Below the pieces are notes generated by a model. It was not told the DNA's origin. It did no database searches and saw only the letters and a list, made by a program, of their open reading frames with translations. Positions 54,010 through 64,000 of a stretch of DNA of 64,000 bases are shown here, in pieces (the first letter of the stretch is position 1; each line of letters opens with the position of its first letter). Location of the stretch: NCBI RefSeq assembly GCF_015751905.1, contig NZ_JADOUF010000001.1, forward strand, positions 6,696,001 to 6,760,000. The letters are read 5' to 3'. Made by a program: the position numbers and the translations under genes. Origin of the DNA: Longispora fulva. GTDB lineage: Bacteria; Actinomycetota; Actinomycetes; Mycobacteriales; Micromonosporaceae.

Positions 54010-55299
54010 GTGGCTGAGCGGGCAGGGGCACTCCTGTGCCGGCACGTCGCCCTCGCAGCCATCCTCACCGTCGGAGGCGGCCTGGTGGCCGCCCCGGCCC
54101 AGGCCGGCCCCGACCAGCCGCCGAACCTGCGCGAGCGGTCGTGGTATCTGGACTCGATGAACATCCCGGCCGCGCAGTCCGTGGTGCGGGGCGGGGGCAC
54201 GACCGTCGCCGTCATCGACACCGGGGTGGACCCCGACGGGCCGGCCCTGAGCGGCCAGGTGCTGCACGGTACGGAGATCACCAACGCCGGGACGACCGGT
54301 GACGGCCGCAACGACGAGGACGGCCACGGCACCGGGATGGCCAGCCTGATCGCGGGCAAGGGCGGCGACGACGAGCGGTTGCTCGGGGTGGCCCCCGAGG
54401 CGAAGATCCTCCCGGTGAAGATCACCCGGCAGGCGGACGGCGCGTTCAGCACCGAGAACGTGTACCGGGCGGTCGTGTGGGCCGTCGACCACGGCGCCAA
54501 GGTGATCAGCATGTCCCTCGGCGGCCCGCCGACCCCGGACGCGGAGTGGAAGCGCCGCCTGGTGCAGTACGCGCTGGACCACGACGCGGTCATCGTCGCC
54601 GCGGCCGGCAACGTCGAGCAGGGCCAGGACGGCCCCAGGGTCTCCGAGCCGGCAGCCTTCCCCGGCGTGGTGGCGGTGAGCGCCCTGAACCGGCACGGGG
54701 AGATCTGGGCCGGTTCGCAGACCGGACCCGAGGTCGTCGTGGCGGCCCCGGGCGAGCTGCTGCCGTTCCCGACCCACAACGGCTATACCGCGGCCTCGGG
54801 CACCTCGGGCGCCACGGCCCTGGTGTCCGGCGTGGTCGCGCTGATCCGCTCGCGGTACCCGGACATGTCCGCGGCGGACGTCGTCAACCGTCTGATCCGT
54901 ACCGCGCAGGACAAGGGGCACAAGGGGCGCGACCTGCAGTACGGCTTCGGGGCCGTCGACGCGCTGGCCGCCGTCGTCGCCGAGGTGCCGAGGGTCGACC
55001 GGTATCCGCTGCCGACCGTCTCCGGGGAGACCGTGCGGCCGCAGACCCTGACCGCCGCGCCGGGCCAGGACCGGGCCGAGTACGCGCCGTGGCTGCTCGT
55101 CGGGGCGGTGCTCGCCGGGCTGGCCCTGCTGGCCGCGGTGTTCTGGAGGGCGCAGATCACGGTGCCCCGATTTGGCGGATCGAGCCGGGCTCACGTAGTG
55201 TGGTCGAAGTTCACCCAGAGACCGCTGGTCACCGTACCTGAAAATGGTGTGGTTGAAGGTTCCGCATTGAGCGGACGACCCGCGCAGGATGAAGCTTAG
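54010..55299 (+). CDS. Mycosin-like S8 serine protease, membrane anchored
   Basis: The 429-residue protein has a signal peptide (cleavage near APAQA-G) and a subtilisin-like domain with catalytic triad Asp70 (AVIDTGVD), His106 (GHGTGMAS) and Ser266 (ASGTSGATA). A C-terminal membrane helix (about 362-382) and a short cytoplasmic tail follow. This topology matches the mycosins that accompany type VII secretion. No ESX component is encoded in the window, so the link is only by family. GTG 54010 has GGGGGAGGG 6 bases upstream. It sits between rplA and rplJ, both separately controlled. Confidence 0.85.
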   Translation: MAERAGALLCRHVALAAILTVGGGLVAAPAQAGPDQPPNLRERSWYLDSMNIPAAQSVVRGGGTTVAVIDTGVDPDGPALSGQVLHGTEITNAGTTGDGRNDEDGHGTGMASLIAGKGGDDERLLGVAPEAKILPVKITRQADGAFSTENVYRAVVWAVDHGAKVISMSLGGPPTPDAEWKRRLVQYALDHDAVIVAAAGNVEQGQDGPRVSEPAAFPGVVAVSALNRHGEIWAGSQTGPEVVVAAPGELLPFPTHNGYTAASGTSGATALVSGVVALIRSRYPDMSAADVVNRLIRTAQDKGHKGRDLQYGFGAVDALAAVVAEVPRVDRYPLPTVSGETVRPQTLTAAPGQDRAEYAPWLLVGAVLAGLALLAAVFWRAQITVPRFGGSSRAHVVWSKFTQRPLVTVPENGVVEGSALSGRPAQDEA

Positions 55300-55406
55300 C
55301 GATGCCTGCCTAGCGGCGGGCCATTCACGCTCCAGCTGATCCTGCGCTGGGGCGTTTTCTCGTTACCGCGGACGACCGGGGGTCGGAGTAACGAGAGAGG
55401 AGGGAC
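55300..55406 (+). promoter_or_regulatory. rplJ leader with stem (candidate L10 autoregulatory leader)
   Basis: TCTCGTTAC (55358-55366) pairs with GTAACGAGA (55388-55396) around a 21-base loop, directly before the AGGAGGG ribosome site of rplJ. In other bacteria the rplJ leader binds L10-(L12)n and represses translation. A promoter for rplJL is not evident, so read-through from the protease gene or an atypical promoter is possible. Confidence 0.45.
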
Positions 55407-55970
55407 ATGGCGGACAAGCCGGTCCGGGCCGACAAGGCCGATGCCGTTGGAGAGCTCAAGGACAAGTTCCTGAACTCTTCGGCGACTGTTCTGACCGAGT
55501 ACCGGGGCCTGAAGGTCTCGCAGCTGACTCAGCTGCGGCGGTCGCTCGGACGTGAGACCACGTACGCCGTCGCCAAGAACACGCTGGCGAAGCGTGCTGC
55601 GGTGGAGGCGGGCCTCGAGGGGCTCGACGAGCTGTTCACCGGTCCTACCGCGCTCGCATTCGTCGGCGGCGACGCTGTCGAGGCTGCCAAGGGTCTGCGT
55701 GACTTCGCGAAGGCCCACCCGCTGCTCGTGATCAAGGGCGGCGTCTTCGAGGGCAAGGCCATCTCGGCCGCTGAGGTCCAGAAGCTCGCCGACCTCGAGT
55801 CGCGCGAGGTGCTGCTGGCCAAGCTGGCCGGTGCCATGAAGGCGAACCTGAGCAAGGCTGCCGCCGTGTTCCAGGCTCCGCTGTCGAAGATGGCGCGTAC
55901 GGCTGCTGCACTGCAGGACAAGAAGGCCGCCGGTGCCGAGGCACCGGTCGAGGCGAGCGCCGAGGCCTAA
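55407..55970 (+). CDS. rplJ: 50S ribosomal protein L10
   Basis: The 187-residue protein has the core [22 protein letters not shown], followed by [13 protein letters not shown]. The C-terminal helical part carries L12 dimers, and the end is alanine-rich. AGAGAGGAGGG lies just upstream. It is followed by rplL after 60 bases. Confidence 0.97.
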   Translation: MADKPVRADKADAVGELKDKFLNSSATVLTEYRGLKVSQLTQLRRSLGRETTYAVAKNTLAKRAAVEAGLEGLDELFTGPTALAFVGGDAVEAAKGLRDFAKAHPLLVIKGGVFEGKAISAAEVQKLADLESREVLLAKLAGAMKANLSKAAAVFQAPLSKMARTAAALQDKKAAGAEAPVEASAEA

Positions 55971-56030
55971 ACCCAGGACTTCTGTCCTGTACATCCACCG
56001 ACGTACCCGTTACACGAAAGGACGCCTACC

Positions 56031-56414
56031 ATGGCGAAGCTGTCCCAGGACGAGCTGCTCGGCCAGTTCGAGAACATGACCCTGATCGAGCTCTCCGAGT
56101 TCGTGAAGGCGTTCGAGGAGAAGTTCGACGTCACCGCCGCCGCTCCGGTCGCCATCGCGGGCCCGGCCGGCCCCGGCGCCGTCGCCGAGGCTGTCGAGGA
56201 GAAGGACGAGTTCAACGTCGTCCTCGAGTCGGCTGGCGAGAAGAAGATCCAGGTCATCAAGGAGGTGCGCGCGCTCACCAACCTCGGTCTCAAGGAGGCC
56301 AAGGACCTGGTCGAGGGTGCCCCGGCCAACATCCTGGAGAACGTCGCCAAGGACGTCGCCGAGAAGGCCAAGGCTCAGCTCGAGGCTGCCGGCGGTTCGG
56401 TCACGCTGAAGTAG
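56031..56414 (+). CDS. rplL: 50S ribosomal protein L7/L12
   Basis: This 127-residue protein has an N-terminal dimerisation domain ([20 protein letters not shown]), an Ala/Gly/Pro hinge at about 40-55 and the factor-binding C-terminal domain ([20 protein letters not shown]). It forms the stalk with L10. GAAAGGA lies upstream of the ATG. A strong hairpin ends the unit at 56428. Confidence 0.97.
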   Translation: MAKLSQDELLGQFENMTLIELSEFVKAFEEKFDVTAAAPVAIAGPAGPGAVAEAVEEKDEFNVVLESAGEKKIQVIKEVRALTNLGLKEAKDLVEGAPANILENVAKDVAEKAKAQLEAAGGSVTLK

Positions 56415-56427
56415 TTTCACGTTTCAC

Positions 56428-56465
56428 CGCAGGGGCGGGCACTCTTCGGAGTGTCCGCCCCTGCG
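56428..56465. terminator. Hairpin terminator after rplL (TTCG tetraloop)
   Basis: Bases 56428-56444 pair with 56449-56465 over 17 pairs with one G-U, closed by a C(TTCG)G tetraloop, one of the most stable loops known. It probably ends rplJL transcription and leaves rpoB to its own promoters. Confidence 0.85.
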
Positions 56466-56500
56466 TCGTCATCCCGTCTGTGTCGCCGGGGGATCGCCCT

Positions 56501-56529
56501 CTGACCTGGGGCGAAGTGGTCCGTACCCT
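56501..56529 (+). promoter_or_regulatory. Weak candidate upstream promoter of rpoBC
   Basis: CTGACC (56501-56506), 17 bases, TACCCT (56524-56529). It lies in the 410-base non-coding stretch 56466-56875 before rpoB. In that stretch I see only promoter-like sites and no convincing gene; a 75-codon frame at 56545 has no ribosome site or family features. Confidence 0.35.
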
Positions 56530-56721
56530 GAACAGTGTGTTGCTGTGTGCTCCATAGAGCGTGTGCCCCTTGACGGAGGGGGTCGGCTCCGGCAGGCTGT
56601 TTCCAGTAACACCGCTGCACCCAGAGGGCCGCTGCCAGTCACCGGAGCCTCCGCGGGTGGGGCCCACACCGGCTTGGACCGGGGGCTGCCGCGCCGCGTT
56701 GAGGCAGACCTGGCACCCGCC

Positions 56722-56750
56722 TGGACAGCCGTGCGCCTTTCGGCTACACT
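56722..56750 (+). promoter_or_regulatory. Main candidate promoter of rpoBC
   Basis: TGGACA (56722-56727), an ideal 17-base spacer, and TACACT (56745-56750). The start would be near 56757, giving a leader of about 120 bases. The -10 hexamer equals that before tRNA-Trp. Confidence 0.65.
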
Positions 56751-56785
56751 GCTAGTTTGCGCTGCCTTCTGACACCGGCCCAGTC

Positions 56786-56791
56786 TATAAT
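56786..56791 (+). promoter_or_regulatory. Consensus -10 (TATAAT), possible second rpoBC promoter
   Basis: TATAAT stands in GC-rich DNA 84 bases before the rpoB start. No good -35 lies at 16-18 bases, so it would need an activator or an alternative sigma factor. Confidence 0.4.
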
Positions 56792-56875
56792 GTCCGTTCT
56801 CGGCCATTTTCGGTCTGGTCTTTCAGGGTGCGCGTAAAACGGCCGTTGCAGTAAAGGTCCTCGGAAGGACGCATC

Positions 56876-59800
56876 TTGGCAGCTTCCCGCCCTGCGAAGA
56901 CCAGTTTCACAACTAGCGCATACGCCCCGCGCCGGGTCTCATTCGGCAGGATCAAAGAAAACCTCGAGGTTCCGAACCTCCTCGCTATCCAGACCGAGTC
57001 GTTCGACTGGCTCGTCGGGAACGAAGCGTGGCAGTTCCGGAACGCGGACGAGCAGATCGCCCGCGCCGGCCTCGAGGAGATCCTCGAAGAGATCAGTCCG
57101 ATCGAGGACTTCTCCGGCACGATGTCCCTGTCTTTCTCCGCACCGCGCTTCGACGAGGTCAAGGCCTCGATCGAGGAGTGCAAGGAGAAGGACCTGACAT
57201 ACTGCGCTCCTCTCTTCGTAACCGCAGAGTTCACCAACCACGGCACCGGCGAGATCAAGAGCCAGACGGTGTTCATGGGTGACTTCCCGATGATGACGCC
57301 GAAGGGCACTTTCATCATCAACGGCACCGAGCGTGTCGTCGTCTCCCAGCTCGTCCGGTCTCCGGGTGTCTACTACACCAAAGAGCCTGACAAGACGTCT
57401 GACCGTGACCTTTCGAGTGTCAAGGTCATCCCCAGCCGGGGTGCCTGGCTCGAGTTCGACATCGACAAGCGCGAGACCGTCGGTGTGCGAATCGACCGCA
57501 AGCGCCGGCAGGCCGTGACGGTCCTCCTGAAGGCCATCGGCTGGTCGGATGAGCAGATCCGGGAGCGTTTCTCCTGGTCCGAGCTCATGATGACCACCCT
57601 GGAGAAGGACCACATCGCCACGCAGGACGAGGCGCTGCTCGACATCTACCGCAAGCTGCGTCCCGGCGAGCCGCCGACGCGGGAGAACGCCCAGAACCTC
57701 CTCGACAACCTCTTCTTCAACCCGAAGCGGTACGACCTGGCGAAGGTCGGCCGTTACAAGGTCAACAAGAAGCTGGCCGTGGACGCGCCGATCACCACCG
57801 GCGTGCTCACCGACGAGGACGTCGTGTCGACGATCGAGTACCTGTGCCGGCTGCACGCCGGTGAGGATGGCTACGAGTCCGACGACATCGACCACTTCGG
57901 CAACCGGCGGCTGCGTACGGTCGGCGAGCTCATCCAGAACCAGGTGCGCGTCGGCCTGAGCCGGATGGAGCGCGTCGTCCGTGAGCGGATGACCACGCAG
58001 GACGTCGAGGCGATCACCCCGCAGACCCTGATCAACATCCGTCCCGTCGTGGCGGCGATCAAGGAGTTCTTCGGGACGTCCCAGTTGTCCCAGTTCATGG
58101 ACCAGAACAACCCTCTGGCGGGTCTGACCCACCGCCGGCGCCTCAGCGCGCTGGGCCCGGGTGGTCTGTCCCGTGAGCGGGCCGGCTTCGAGGTCCGTGA
58201 CGTGCACCCGTCCCACTACGGCCGGATGTGCCCGATCGAGACCCCGGAAGGCCCGAACATCGGCCTGATCGGCGCTCTGTCGACGTTCGCGCGGGTCAAC
58301 CCGTTCGGCTTCATCGAGACGCCGTACCGCAAGGTGGACGACTCCGGTCGGGTCACCGAGCAGGTCGACTACCTCACCGCGGACGAAGAGGACCGGCACG
58401 TCATCGCGCAGGCCAACGCCCCGCTGCGCGCCGACGGCACGTTCCTCGAGGACCGCGTCCTGGTGCGTCGTAAGGGCGGCGAGGTCGACTTCGTGACCCC
58501 GTCGGCCGTCGACTACATGGATGTCTCGCCGCGTCAGATGACGTCGGTCGCGACCGCCATGATCCCGTTCCTCGAGCACGACGACGCGAACCGCGCCCTC
58601 ATGGGTGCGAACATGCAGCGTCAGGCCGTGCCGCTGATCAAGAGCGACGCTCCTCTGGTCGGTACGGGTATGGAGTACCGGGCAGCGGTCGACGCCGGTG
58701 ACGTGGTCGTCGCCGAGGTCGCCGGTGTCGTCGAGGACGTCTGCGCCGACTACGTGACGGTGCACCAGGACGACGGCCACCGCCGGACGTACCTGCTGCA
58801 CAAGTTCCGTCGGTCGAACTCTGGCTCGTGCGTGAACCAGAAGCCGGTCGTCATCGAGGGCTCGCGTGTCGAGGCCGGCCAGGTCATCGCCGACGGTCCG
58901 TGTACGGACCAGGGTGAGATGGCGCTCGGCAAGAACCTGCTCGTGGCGTTCATGCCGTGGGAGGGTCACAACTACGAGGACGCGATCATCCTGTCGCAGC
59001 GCCTCGTCCAGGAGGACGTGCTCACCTCGATCCACATCGAGGAGCACGAGGTCGACGCCCGTGACACCAAGTTGGGTCCGGAGGAGATCACCCGCGACAT
59101 CCCGAATGTCAGCGAGGAGATGCTCGCCGACCTCGACGAGCGCGGCATCATCCGGATCGGCGCCGAGGTCGTCCCCGGCGACATCCTGGTCGGCAAGGTC
59201 ACGCCCAAGGGCGAGACCGAGCTGACCCCGGAGGAGCGCCTGCTGCGCGCCATCTTCGGCGAGAAGGCCCGCGAGGTGCGGGACACGTCGCTGAAGGTTC
59301 CGCACGGCGAGACCGGCACGGTCATCGGGGTCCGCACGTTCAGCCGCGACGACGGCGACGAGCTGCCCCCGGGCGTCAACGAGCTGGTCCGCGTCTACGT
59401 GGCCCAGAAGCGGAAGATCCAGGACGGCGACAAGCTCGCCGGACGCCACGGCAACAAGGGTGTCATCTCCAAGATCCTCCCGGTCGAGGACATGCCGTTC
59501 CTCCAGGACGGCACGCCGGTCGACATCGTGCTCAACCCGCTCGGTGTTCCGGGCCGGATGAACATCGGCCAGGTGCTCGAGATGCACCTCGGCTGGGTGG
59601 CCAAGACCGGCTGGAAGGTCGAGGGCGAGGACGCCGAGTGGAAGAAGGCCCTGCGGGCGATCGGTGCGGACGAGTCCGGGCCGAACACCCGGGTCGGAAC
59701 CCCGGTCTTCGACGGCGCCCGCGAGGAGGAGATCACCGGTCTCCTCGCGTCCACGATCCGGACCCGCGACGGGCAGCAGCTCGTCGAGGGCAACGGTAAG

Positions 59801-60310
59801 GCGAAGCTGTTCGACGGTCGCTCCGGCGAGCCGTTGCCGCATCCGATCGCGGTCGGCTACGTCTACATCCTCAAGCTGAACCACCTCGTGGATGACAAGA
59901 TCCACGCGCGGTCGACGGGTCCCTACTCGATGATCACGCAGCAGCCGCTCGGTGGTAAGGCCCAGTTCGGTGGTCAGCGCTTCGGTGAGATGGAGTGCTG
60001 GGCCATGCAGGCGTACGGCGCCGCCTACGCCCTGCAGGAGCTCCTCACCATCAAGTCGGATGACGTGCTCGGCCGAGTGAAGGTCTACGAGGCCATCGTC
60101 AAGGGGGAGAACATCCCCGAGCCGGGTATCCCGGAGTCCTTCAAGGTGCTGCTCAAGGAGCTCCAGTCGCTCTGCCTGAACGTCGAGGTTCTCTCGTCGG
60201 ACGGTGTGCCACTGGAGATGCGGGACCAGGACGACGAGGTCTTCCGCGCCGCCGAAGAGCTGGGGATCGACCTGTCACGGCGCGAGCCGAGCAGCGTCGA
60301 AGAGGTCTGA
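56876..60310 (+). CDS. rpoB: DNA-directed RNA polymerase subunit beta
   Basis: This 1144-residue subunit begins at TTG with GGAAGGA 6 bases upstream. The rifampicin region reads [20 protein letters not shown] then [10 protein letters not shown]. The Asp, His and Ser positions most often altered in resistant strains (E. coli 516, 526, 531) have the sensitive residues. [15 protein letters not shown] and the [11 protein letters not shown] segment are also intact. It lacks the large insertions of proteobacterial beta, as expected for actinobacteria. Transcribed with rpoC. Confidence 0.98.
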   Translation: MAASRPAKTSFTTSAYAPRRVSFGRIKENLEVPNLLAIQTESFDWLVGNEAWQFRNADEQIARAGLEEILEEISPIEDFSGTMSLSFSAPRFDEVKASIEECKEKDLTYCAPLFVTAEFTNHGTGEIKSQTVFMGDFPMMTPKGTFIINGTERVVVSQLVRSPGVYYTKEPDKTSDRDLSSVKVIPSRGAWLEFDIDKRETVGVRIDRKRRQAVTVLLKAIGWSDEQIRERFSWSELMMTTLEKDHIATQDEALLDIYRKLRPGEPPTRENAQNLLDNLFFNPKRYDLAKVGRYKVNKKLAVDAPITTGVLTDEDVVSTIEYLCRLHAGEDGYESDDIDHFGNRRLRTVGELIQNQVRVGLSRMERVVRERMTTQDVEAITPQTLINIRPVVAAIKEFFGTSQLSQFMDQNNPLAGLTHRRRLSALGPGGLSRERAGFEVRDVHPSHYGRMCPIETPEGPNIGLIGALSTFARVNPFGFIETPYRKVDDSGRVTEQVDYLTADEEDRHVIAQANAPLRADGTFLEDRVLVRRKGGEVDFVTPSAVDYMDVSPRQMTSVATAMIPFLEHDDANRALMGANMQRQAVPLIKSDAPLVGTGMEYRAAVDAGDVVVAEVAGVVEDVCADYVTVHQDDGHRRTYLLHKFRRSNSGSCVNQKPVVIEGSRVEAGQVIADGPCTDQGEMALGKNLLVAFMPWEGHNYEDAIILSQRLVQEDVLTSIHIEEHEVDARDTKLGPEEITRDIPNVSEEMLADLDERGIIRIGAEVVPGDILVGKVTPKGETELTPEERLLRAIFGEKAREVRDTSLKVPHGETGTVIGVRTFSRDDGDELPPGVNELVRVYVAQKRKIQDGDKLAGRHGNKGVISKILPVEDMPFLQDGTPVDIVLNPLGVPGRMNIGQVLEMHLGWVAKTGWKVEGEDAEWKKALRAIGADESGPNTRVGTPVFDGAREEEITGLLASTIRTRDGQQLVEGNGKAKLFDGRSGEPLPHPIAVGYVYILKLNHLVDDKIHARSTGPYSMITQQPLGGKAQFGGQRFGEMECWAMQAYGAAYALQELLTIKSDDVLGRVKVYEAIVKGENIPEPGIPESFKVLLKELQSLCLNVEVLSSDGVPLEMRDQDDEVFRAAEELGIDLSRREPSSVEEV

Positions 60311-60395
60311 GGTCGCGGCCGGCCTCCTCACGGGGGCCGGCCACATCTCCGACAGACACTTACTGCCCGAGTAACTGAGTAAGGACGTAGACGAA

Positions 60396-63300
60396 GTGCT
60401 CGATGTCAACTACTTCGATGAGCTGCGGATCGGCCTGGCGACAGCTGACGACATCCGTCAGTGGTCGCACGGCGAGGTCAAGAAGCCCGAGACCATCAAC
60501 TACCGCACCCTGAAGCCTGAGAAGGACGGACTCTTCTGCGAGAAGATCTTCGGTCCGACCCGGGACTGGGAGTGCTACTGCGGCAAGTACAAGCGGGTTC
60601 GCTTCAAGGGCATCATCTGTGAGCGCTGCGGCGTCGAGGTGACCCGGGCGAAGGTCCGCCGTGAGCGCATGGGCCACATCGAGCTCGCCGCCTCGGTGAC
60701 CCACATCTGGTACTTCAAGGGTGTGCCGAGCCGGCTGGGTTACCTGCTCGACCTGGCCCCGAAGGACCTCGAAAAGATCATCTACTTCGCCTCGTACGTC
60801 GTCACCAGTGTCGACACCGAGGCGCGGCACCGCGACCTGCAGACGATCGAGAACGAGATCCTCGCGGAGAAGCGTCAGCTGGAGAACCGCCGGGACGTCG
60901 ACGTCGACGGCCGGGCCAAGAAGCTCGAGGCCGACCTGGGCGAGCTCGAGGCCGAGGGCGCGAAGGCTGACGTCCGCCGCAAGGTGAAGGAAGCCGGCGA
61001 GCGCGAGATGCGCCAGATCCGGGACCGGATCCAGCGCGAGATCGACCGCCTCGACGAGGTGCTCGACACCTTCCGCAAGCTCGAGCCGAAGCAGCTCGTC
61101 CCGGACGAGATGCTCTACCGCGAGCTCCGCGACCGGTTCGAGGACTACTTCACCGGTGGCATGGGCGCCGAGGCGATCAAGGCCCTCCTGCAGAACCTCG
61201 ACCTGAACGAAGAGGCCGAGCTGCTGCGCGAGACCATCCGTTCGGGCAAGGGCCAGCGCAAGATCCGTGCCCTCAAGCGCCTGAAGGTCGTCGCCGCGTT
61301 CCTGAGCACCGGCAACTCGCCGCTCGGCATGGTGCTGGACTGCGTCCCGGTCATCCCGCCGGACCTGCGCCCGATGGTGCAGCTCGACGGTGGCCGGTTC
61401 GCGACGAGCGACCTGAACGACCTGTACCGGCGCGTGATCAACCGGAACAACCGCCTCAAGCGTCTGATCGACCTCGGTGCCCCCGAGATCATCGTGAACA
61501 ACGAGAAGCGGATGCTCCAGGAGGCCGTGGACGCACTGTTCGACAACGGTCGTCGTGGTCGTCCGGTGACGGGTCCGGGCAACCGGCCGCTGAAGTCCCT
61601 CAGCGACATGCTGAAGGGTAAGCAGGGTCGGTTCCGTCAGAACCTGCTCGGCAAGCGCGTGGACTACTCCGGTCGTTCCGTCATCGTCGTCGGCCCGCGG
61701 CTCAAGCTGCACCAGTGCGGCCTGCCGAAGCAAATGGCGCTGGAGCTGTTCAAGCCGTTCGTGATGAAGCGGCTGGTCGACCTCAACCACGCCCAGAACA
61801 TCAAGTCCGCCAAGCGGATGGTCGAGCGTCAGCGCCCGGTCGTGTGGGACGTCCTCGAAGAGGTCATCACCGAGCACCCGGTGCTGCTGAACCGCGCGCC
61901 CACCCTGCACCGTCTGGGCATCCAGGCCTTCGAGCCCCAGCTGGTCGAGGGCAAGGCCATCCAGATCCACCCGCTCGTGTGTACGGCGTTCAACGCCGAC
62001 TTCGACGGTGACCAGATGGCGGTCCACGTGCCGCTGTCCGCCGAGGCCCAGGCCGAGGCGCGGGTGCTGATGCTCTCGAGCAACAACATCCTCAAGCCGT
62101 CGGACGGCAAGCCGGTCACCATGCCCACCCAGGACATGATCATCGGCCTGTACCACCTGAGCCACGTGTCCCCGAAGGCGCAGCCGGACCCCCGGGTGTT
62201 CTCGACGGACGCCGAGGCGCGGATGGCCTACGACGCGGGCGAGCTGCACCTGCAGCAGCCGGTGAAGATCCGCCTCGACGGCCTCACCGAGGTCGACAAC
62301 GGCGCGTTCGACGCCCCGTGGGAGGCCCCGGAGGGCTGGGAGCCGGGCACGCCGCTCATCGTCACCACGACGCTGGGCCGGGTGCTGTTCAACGAGACGC
62401 TGCCGGTGGACTACCGGTTCGTGAACTACGAGATCCGCAAGGGTCAGCTCTCGGTGATCGTCAACGACCTGGCGGAGCGCTACCCCAAGGTGCAGCTGGC
62501 GGCGACGCTGGACGCGCTCAAGGAGTACGGCTTCCACTGGGCGACCTGGTCCGGCGTCACGATCTCGATCGAGGACGTCGTCCAGCCGCCCAAGAAGTGG
62601 GAGATCCTCGGCCGGTACGAGAAGGACGCCGACCTGATCGAGAAGCAGTACCACCGCGGTCTGATGACGGCGGAGGAGCGGCGTGGCGAGCTGATCGAGA
62701 TCTGGACCAAGGCGACCAACGAGGTCGCCAAGGAGATGGAGACGGCGCTCCCGCAGGAGAACCCGCTGTGGGTCATGATCCACTCGGGTGCCCGTGGAAA
62801 CATGCTGCAGCTCCGGCAGATCTCCGCGATCCGTGGTCTGGTGGCCAACCCCAAGGGCGAGATCATCCCGCGTCCGATCAAGTCCTCGTTCCGCGAGGGC
62901 CTGTCGGTCCTGGAGTACTTCATCGCCACCCACGGTGCCCGTAAGGGCCTCGCGGACACGGCCCTGCGTACCGCCGACTCGGGTTACCTGACCCGTCGTC
63001 TGGTGGACGTCTCGCAGGACGTGATCATCCGCGAGGAGGACTGCGGCACCGAGCGCGCCATCCGGATGGCCATCGCGAAGGACATCGACGGCAAGCTGGT
63101 CGTCGACGAGCACGCGGAGTCCGGCGTCCACGCCCGCACCCTGGGCGACGACGTCAAGGACGCCAAGGGCAACGTCATCGCCACGGCCGGTTCGGACCTC
63201 AACACCCTGCTCACCGAGCAGCTGGTCGAGGCCGGGATCAAGGAGCTCCGGCTCCGCTCGGTGCTCACCTGCGAGTCCAAGCTCGGCGTCTGCGCCGCCT

Positions 63301-64000
63301 GCTACGGCCGGTCGCTGCCGACGGGCAAGAACGTGGACATCGGCGAGGCGGTCGGCATCATCGCCGCCCAGTCGATCGGTGAGCCCGGTACCCAGCTGAC
63401 GATGCGTACCTTCCACACCGGTGGTGTGGCGGGTGACGACATCACGCAGGGTCTGCCGCGTGTCCAGGAGATCTTCGAGGCTCGGGTTCCGAAGGGTAAG
63501 GCTCCGATCGCGGAGACCCCCGGAAAGATCCGGATCGAGGACGGCGAGCGGATGCGCAAGATCATCATCGTGCCGGACGACGGCAGCGAGGAGATCGTGC
63601 ACGACAAGCTCTCCAAGCGCTCGAAGCTCCGGGTGCACGAGGGTGGTCGGGTCGAGGTCGGCGAGAAGCTGGTCGAGGGCACGATCGACCCCCACGAGCT
63701 GCTGCGCATCATGGGTCCCCGCGCGGTTCAGGTCCACCTGACCGCAGAGGTCCAGAACGTGTACCGCTCGCAGGGTGTGCAGATCCACGACAAGCACATC
63801 GAGATCATCATCCGGCAGATGCTCAAGCGGGTCACGGTCATCGACTCGGGCTCCACGGAGTTCCTGCCGGGTTCGGTGGTCGACCGGGCGCAGTTCGAGG
63901 CGGAGAACCGCCGCCTCGTCGCCGAGGGTGGCGAGCCCGCCTCCGGCCGTCCGGTCCTGATGGGTATCACCAAGGCCTCGCTGGCCACGGACTCGTGGCT
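60396..64000 (+). CDS. rpoC: DNA-directed RNA polymerase subunit beta' (partial, 3' end beyond window)
   Basis: The first 1201 codons are present. GTG 60396 gives [20 protein letters not shown], with AAGGA about 10 bases upstream. The N-terminal zinc ligands lie in [13 protein letters not shown] and CERCGVEV. The catalytic [12 protein letters not shown] is at about 533-544. The second zinc site includes [37 protein letters not shown] marks the trigger-loop/rim region. The gene is cut by the window end; a full protein of about 1300 residues is expected. Confidence 0.98.
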   Translation, partial: MLDVNYFDELRIGLATADDIRQWSHGEVKKPETINYRTLKPEKDGLFCEKIFGPTRDWECYCGKYKRVRFKGIICERCGVEVTRAKVRRERMGHIELAASVTHIWYFKGVPSRLGYLLDLAPKDLEKIIYFASYVVTSVDTEARHRDLQTIENEILAEKRQLENRRDVDVDGRAKKLEADLGELEAEGAKADVRRKVKEAGEREMRQIRDRIQREIDRLDEVLDTFRKLEPKQLVPDEMLYRELRDRFEDYFTGGMGAEAIKALLQNLDLNEEAELLRETIRSGKGQRKIRALKRLKVVAAFLSTGNSPLGMVLDCVPVIPPDLRPMVQLDGGRFATSDLNDLYRRVINRNNRLKRLIDLGAPEIIVNNEKRMLQEAVDALFDNGRRGRPVTGPGNRPLKSLSDMLKGKQGRFRQNLLGKRVDYSGRSVIVVGPRLKLHQCGLPKQMALELFKPFVMKRLVDLNHAQNIKSAKRMVERQRPVVWDVLEEVITEHPVLLNRAPTLHRLGIQAFEPQLVEGKAIQIHPLVCTAFNADFDGDQMAVHVPLSAEAQAEARVLMLSSNNILKPSDGKPVTMPTQDMIIGLYHLSHVSPKAQPDPRVFSTDAEARMAYDAGELHLQQPVKIRLDGLTEVDNGAFDAPWEAPEGWEPGTPLIVTTTLGRVLFNETLPVDYRFVNYEIRKGQLSVIVNDLAERYPKVQLAATLDALKEYGFHWATWSGVTISIEDVVQPPKKWEILGRYEKDADLIEKQYHRGLMTAEERRGELIEIWTKATNEVAKEMETALPQENPLWVMIHSGARGNMLQLRQISAIRGLVANPKGEIIPRPIKSSFREGLSVLEYFIATHGARKGLADTALRTADSGYLTRRLVDVSQDVIIREEDCGTERAIRMAIAKDIDGKLVVDEHAESGVHARTLGDDVKDAKGNVIATAGSDLNTLLTEQLVEAGIKELRLRSVLTCESKLGVCAACYGRSLPTGKNVDIGEAVGIIAAQSIGEPGTQLTMRTFHTGGVAGDDITQGLPRVQEIFEARVPKGKAPIAETPGKIRIEDGERMRKIIIVPDDGSEEIVHDKLSKRSKLRVHEGGRVEVGEKLVEGTIDPHELLRIMGPRAVQVHLTAEVQNVYRSQGVQIHDKHIEIIIRQMLKRVTVIDSGSTEFLPGSVVDRAQFEAENRRLVAEGGEPASGRPVLMGITKASLATDSW

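Noticed and set aside
56545..56772. 75-codon frame in the rpoB leader
   Set aside because: No ribosome site, no conserved features, and it overlaps the best rpoB promoter.
56939..59905. 988-codon open frame antisense to rpoB
   Set aside because: Same cause; the sense strand encodes conserved beta-subunit motifs throughout.
60360..63797. 1145-codon open frame antisense to rpoC
   Set aside because: It is a by-product of high-GC third positions in rpoC. The translation is low-complexity Val/Leu/Asp/Arg with no family similarity, and rpoC itself is unmistakable.

Overview
The window is high-GC, densely packed DNA with frequent GTG and TTG starts and 4-base stop/start overlaps, typical of an actinomycete. 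The gene order tRNA-Thr, tRNA-Met, rpmG, hadAB, tRNA-Trp, secE, nusG, rplKA, rplJL, rpoBC is the mycobacterial-type actinobacterial order. A SARP regulator, a subtilisin-inhibitor-like protein and no visible mycolate genes beyond hadAB suggest a filamentous, non-mycolate actinomycete. Micromonosporaceae is my best guess, by inference only.

Region 1 (1-15395): the main complex I operon, from the end of nuoB through nuoN, followed by a trans-polyprenyl diphosphate synthase that probably makes the menaquinone tail. Region 2 (15441-20413): an MFS exporter divergent from an IclR regulator, a RarD-type permease, a small four-helix membrane protein and an acyltransferase-3 enzyme, with several inverted repeats in the gaps. 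Region 3 (20481-26558): 2-oxoglutarate:ferredoxin oxidoreductase (korAB), a membrane-anchored molybdopterin oxidoreductase, and an ECF sigma factor with a membrane partner.

Region 4 (26658-37334): a second, partial complex I cluster (nuoA, B, C, H, I, J, K, L, M, N) without nuoD, E, F or G. Two paralogous DUF4352-like membrane proteins interrupt it, and htpX follows it. Four DnaA-box-like nonamers at exact 12-bp spacing lie in the 3' end of its nuoK. An NADH-independent, possibly ferredoxin-fed proton pump is one reading, and korAB lies 3.3 kb away.

Region 5 (37592-48256): accessory genes. They include a Trp/Gly repeat protein, yajQ, tRNA-Tyr with a large terminator, an SSI-like inhibitor, a 1079-residue SARP/NB-ARC/TPR regulator, a DHA2 exporter with its TetR regulator and two candidate operators, a 54-residue exported peptide, and a GGDEF-EAL protein with a degenerate cyclase motif. 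Region 6 (48264-64000): translation and transcription genes (tRNAs, rpmG, secE, nusG, rplK, rplA, rplJ, rplL, rpoB, partial rpoC). Interspersed are hadAB, a sigma factor fused to an extracytoplasmic domain, and a mycosin-like protease between rplA and rplJ. Strong hairpin terminators separate the transcription units.
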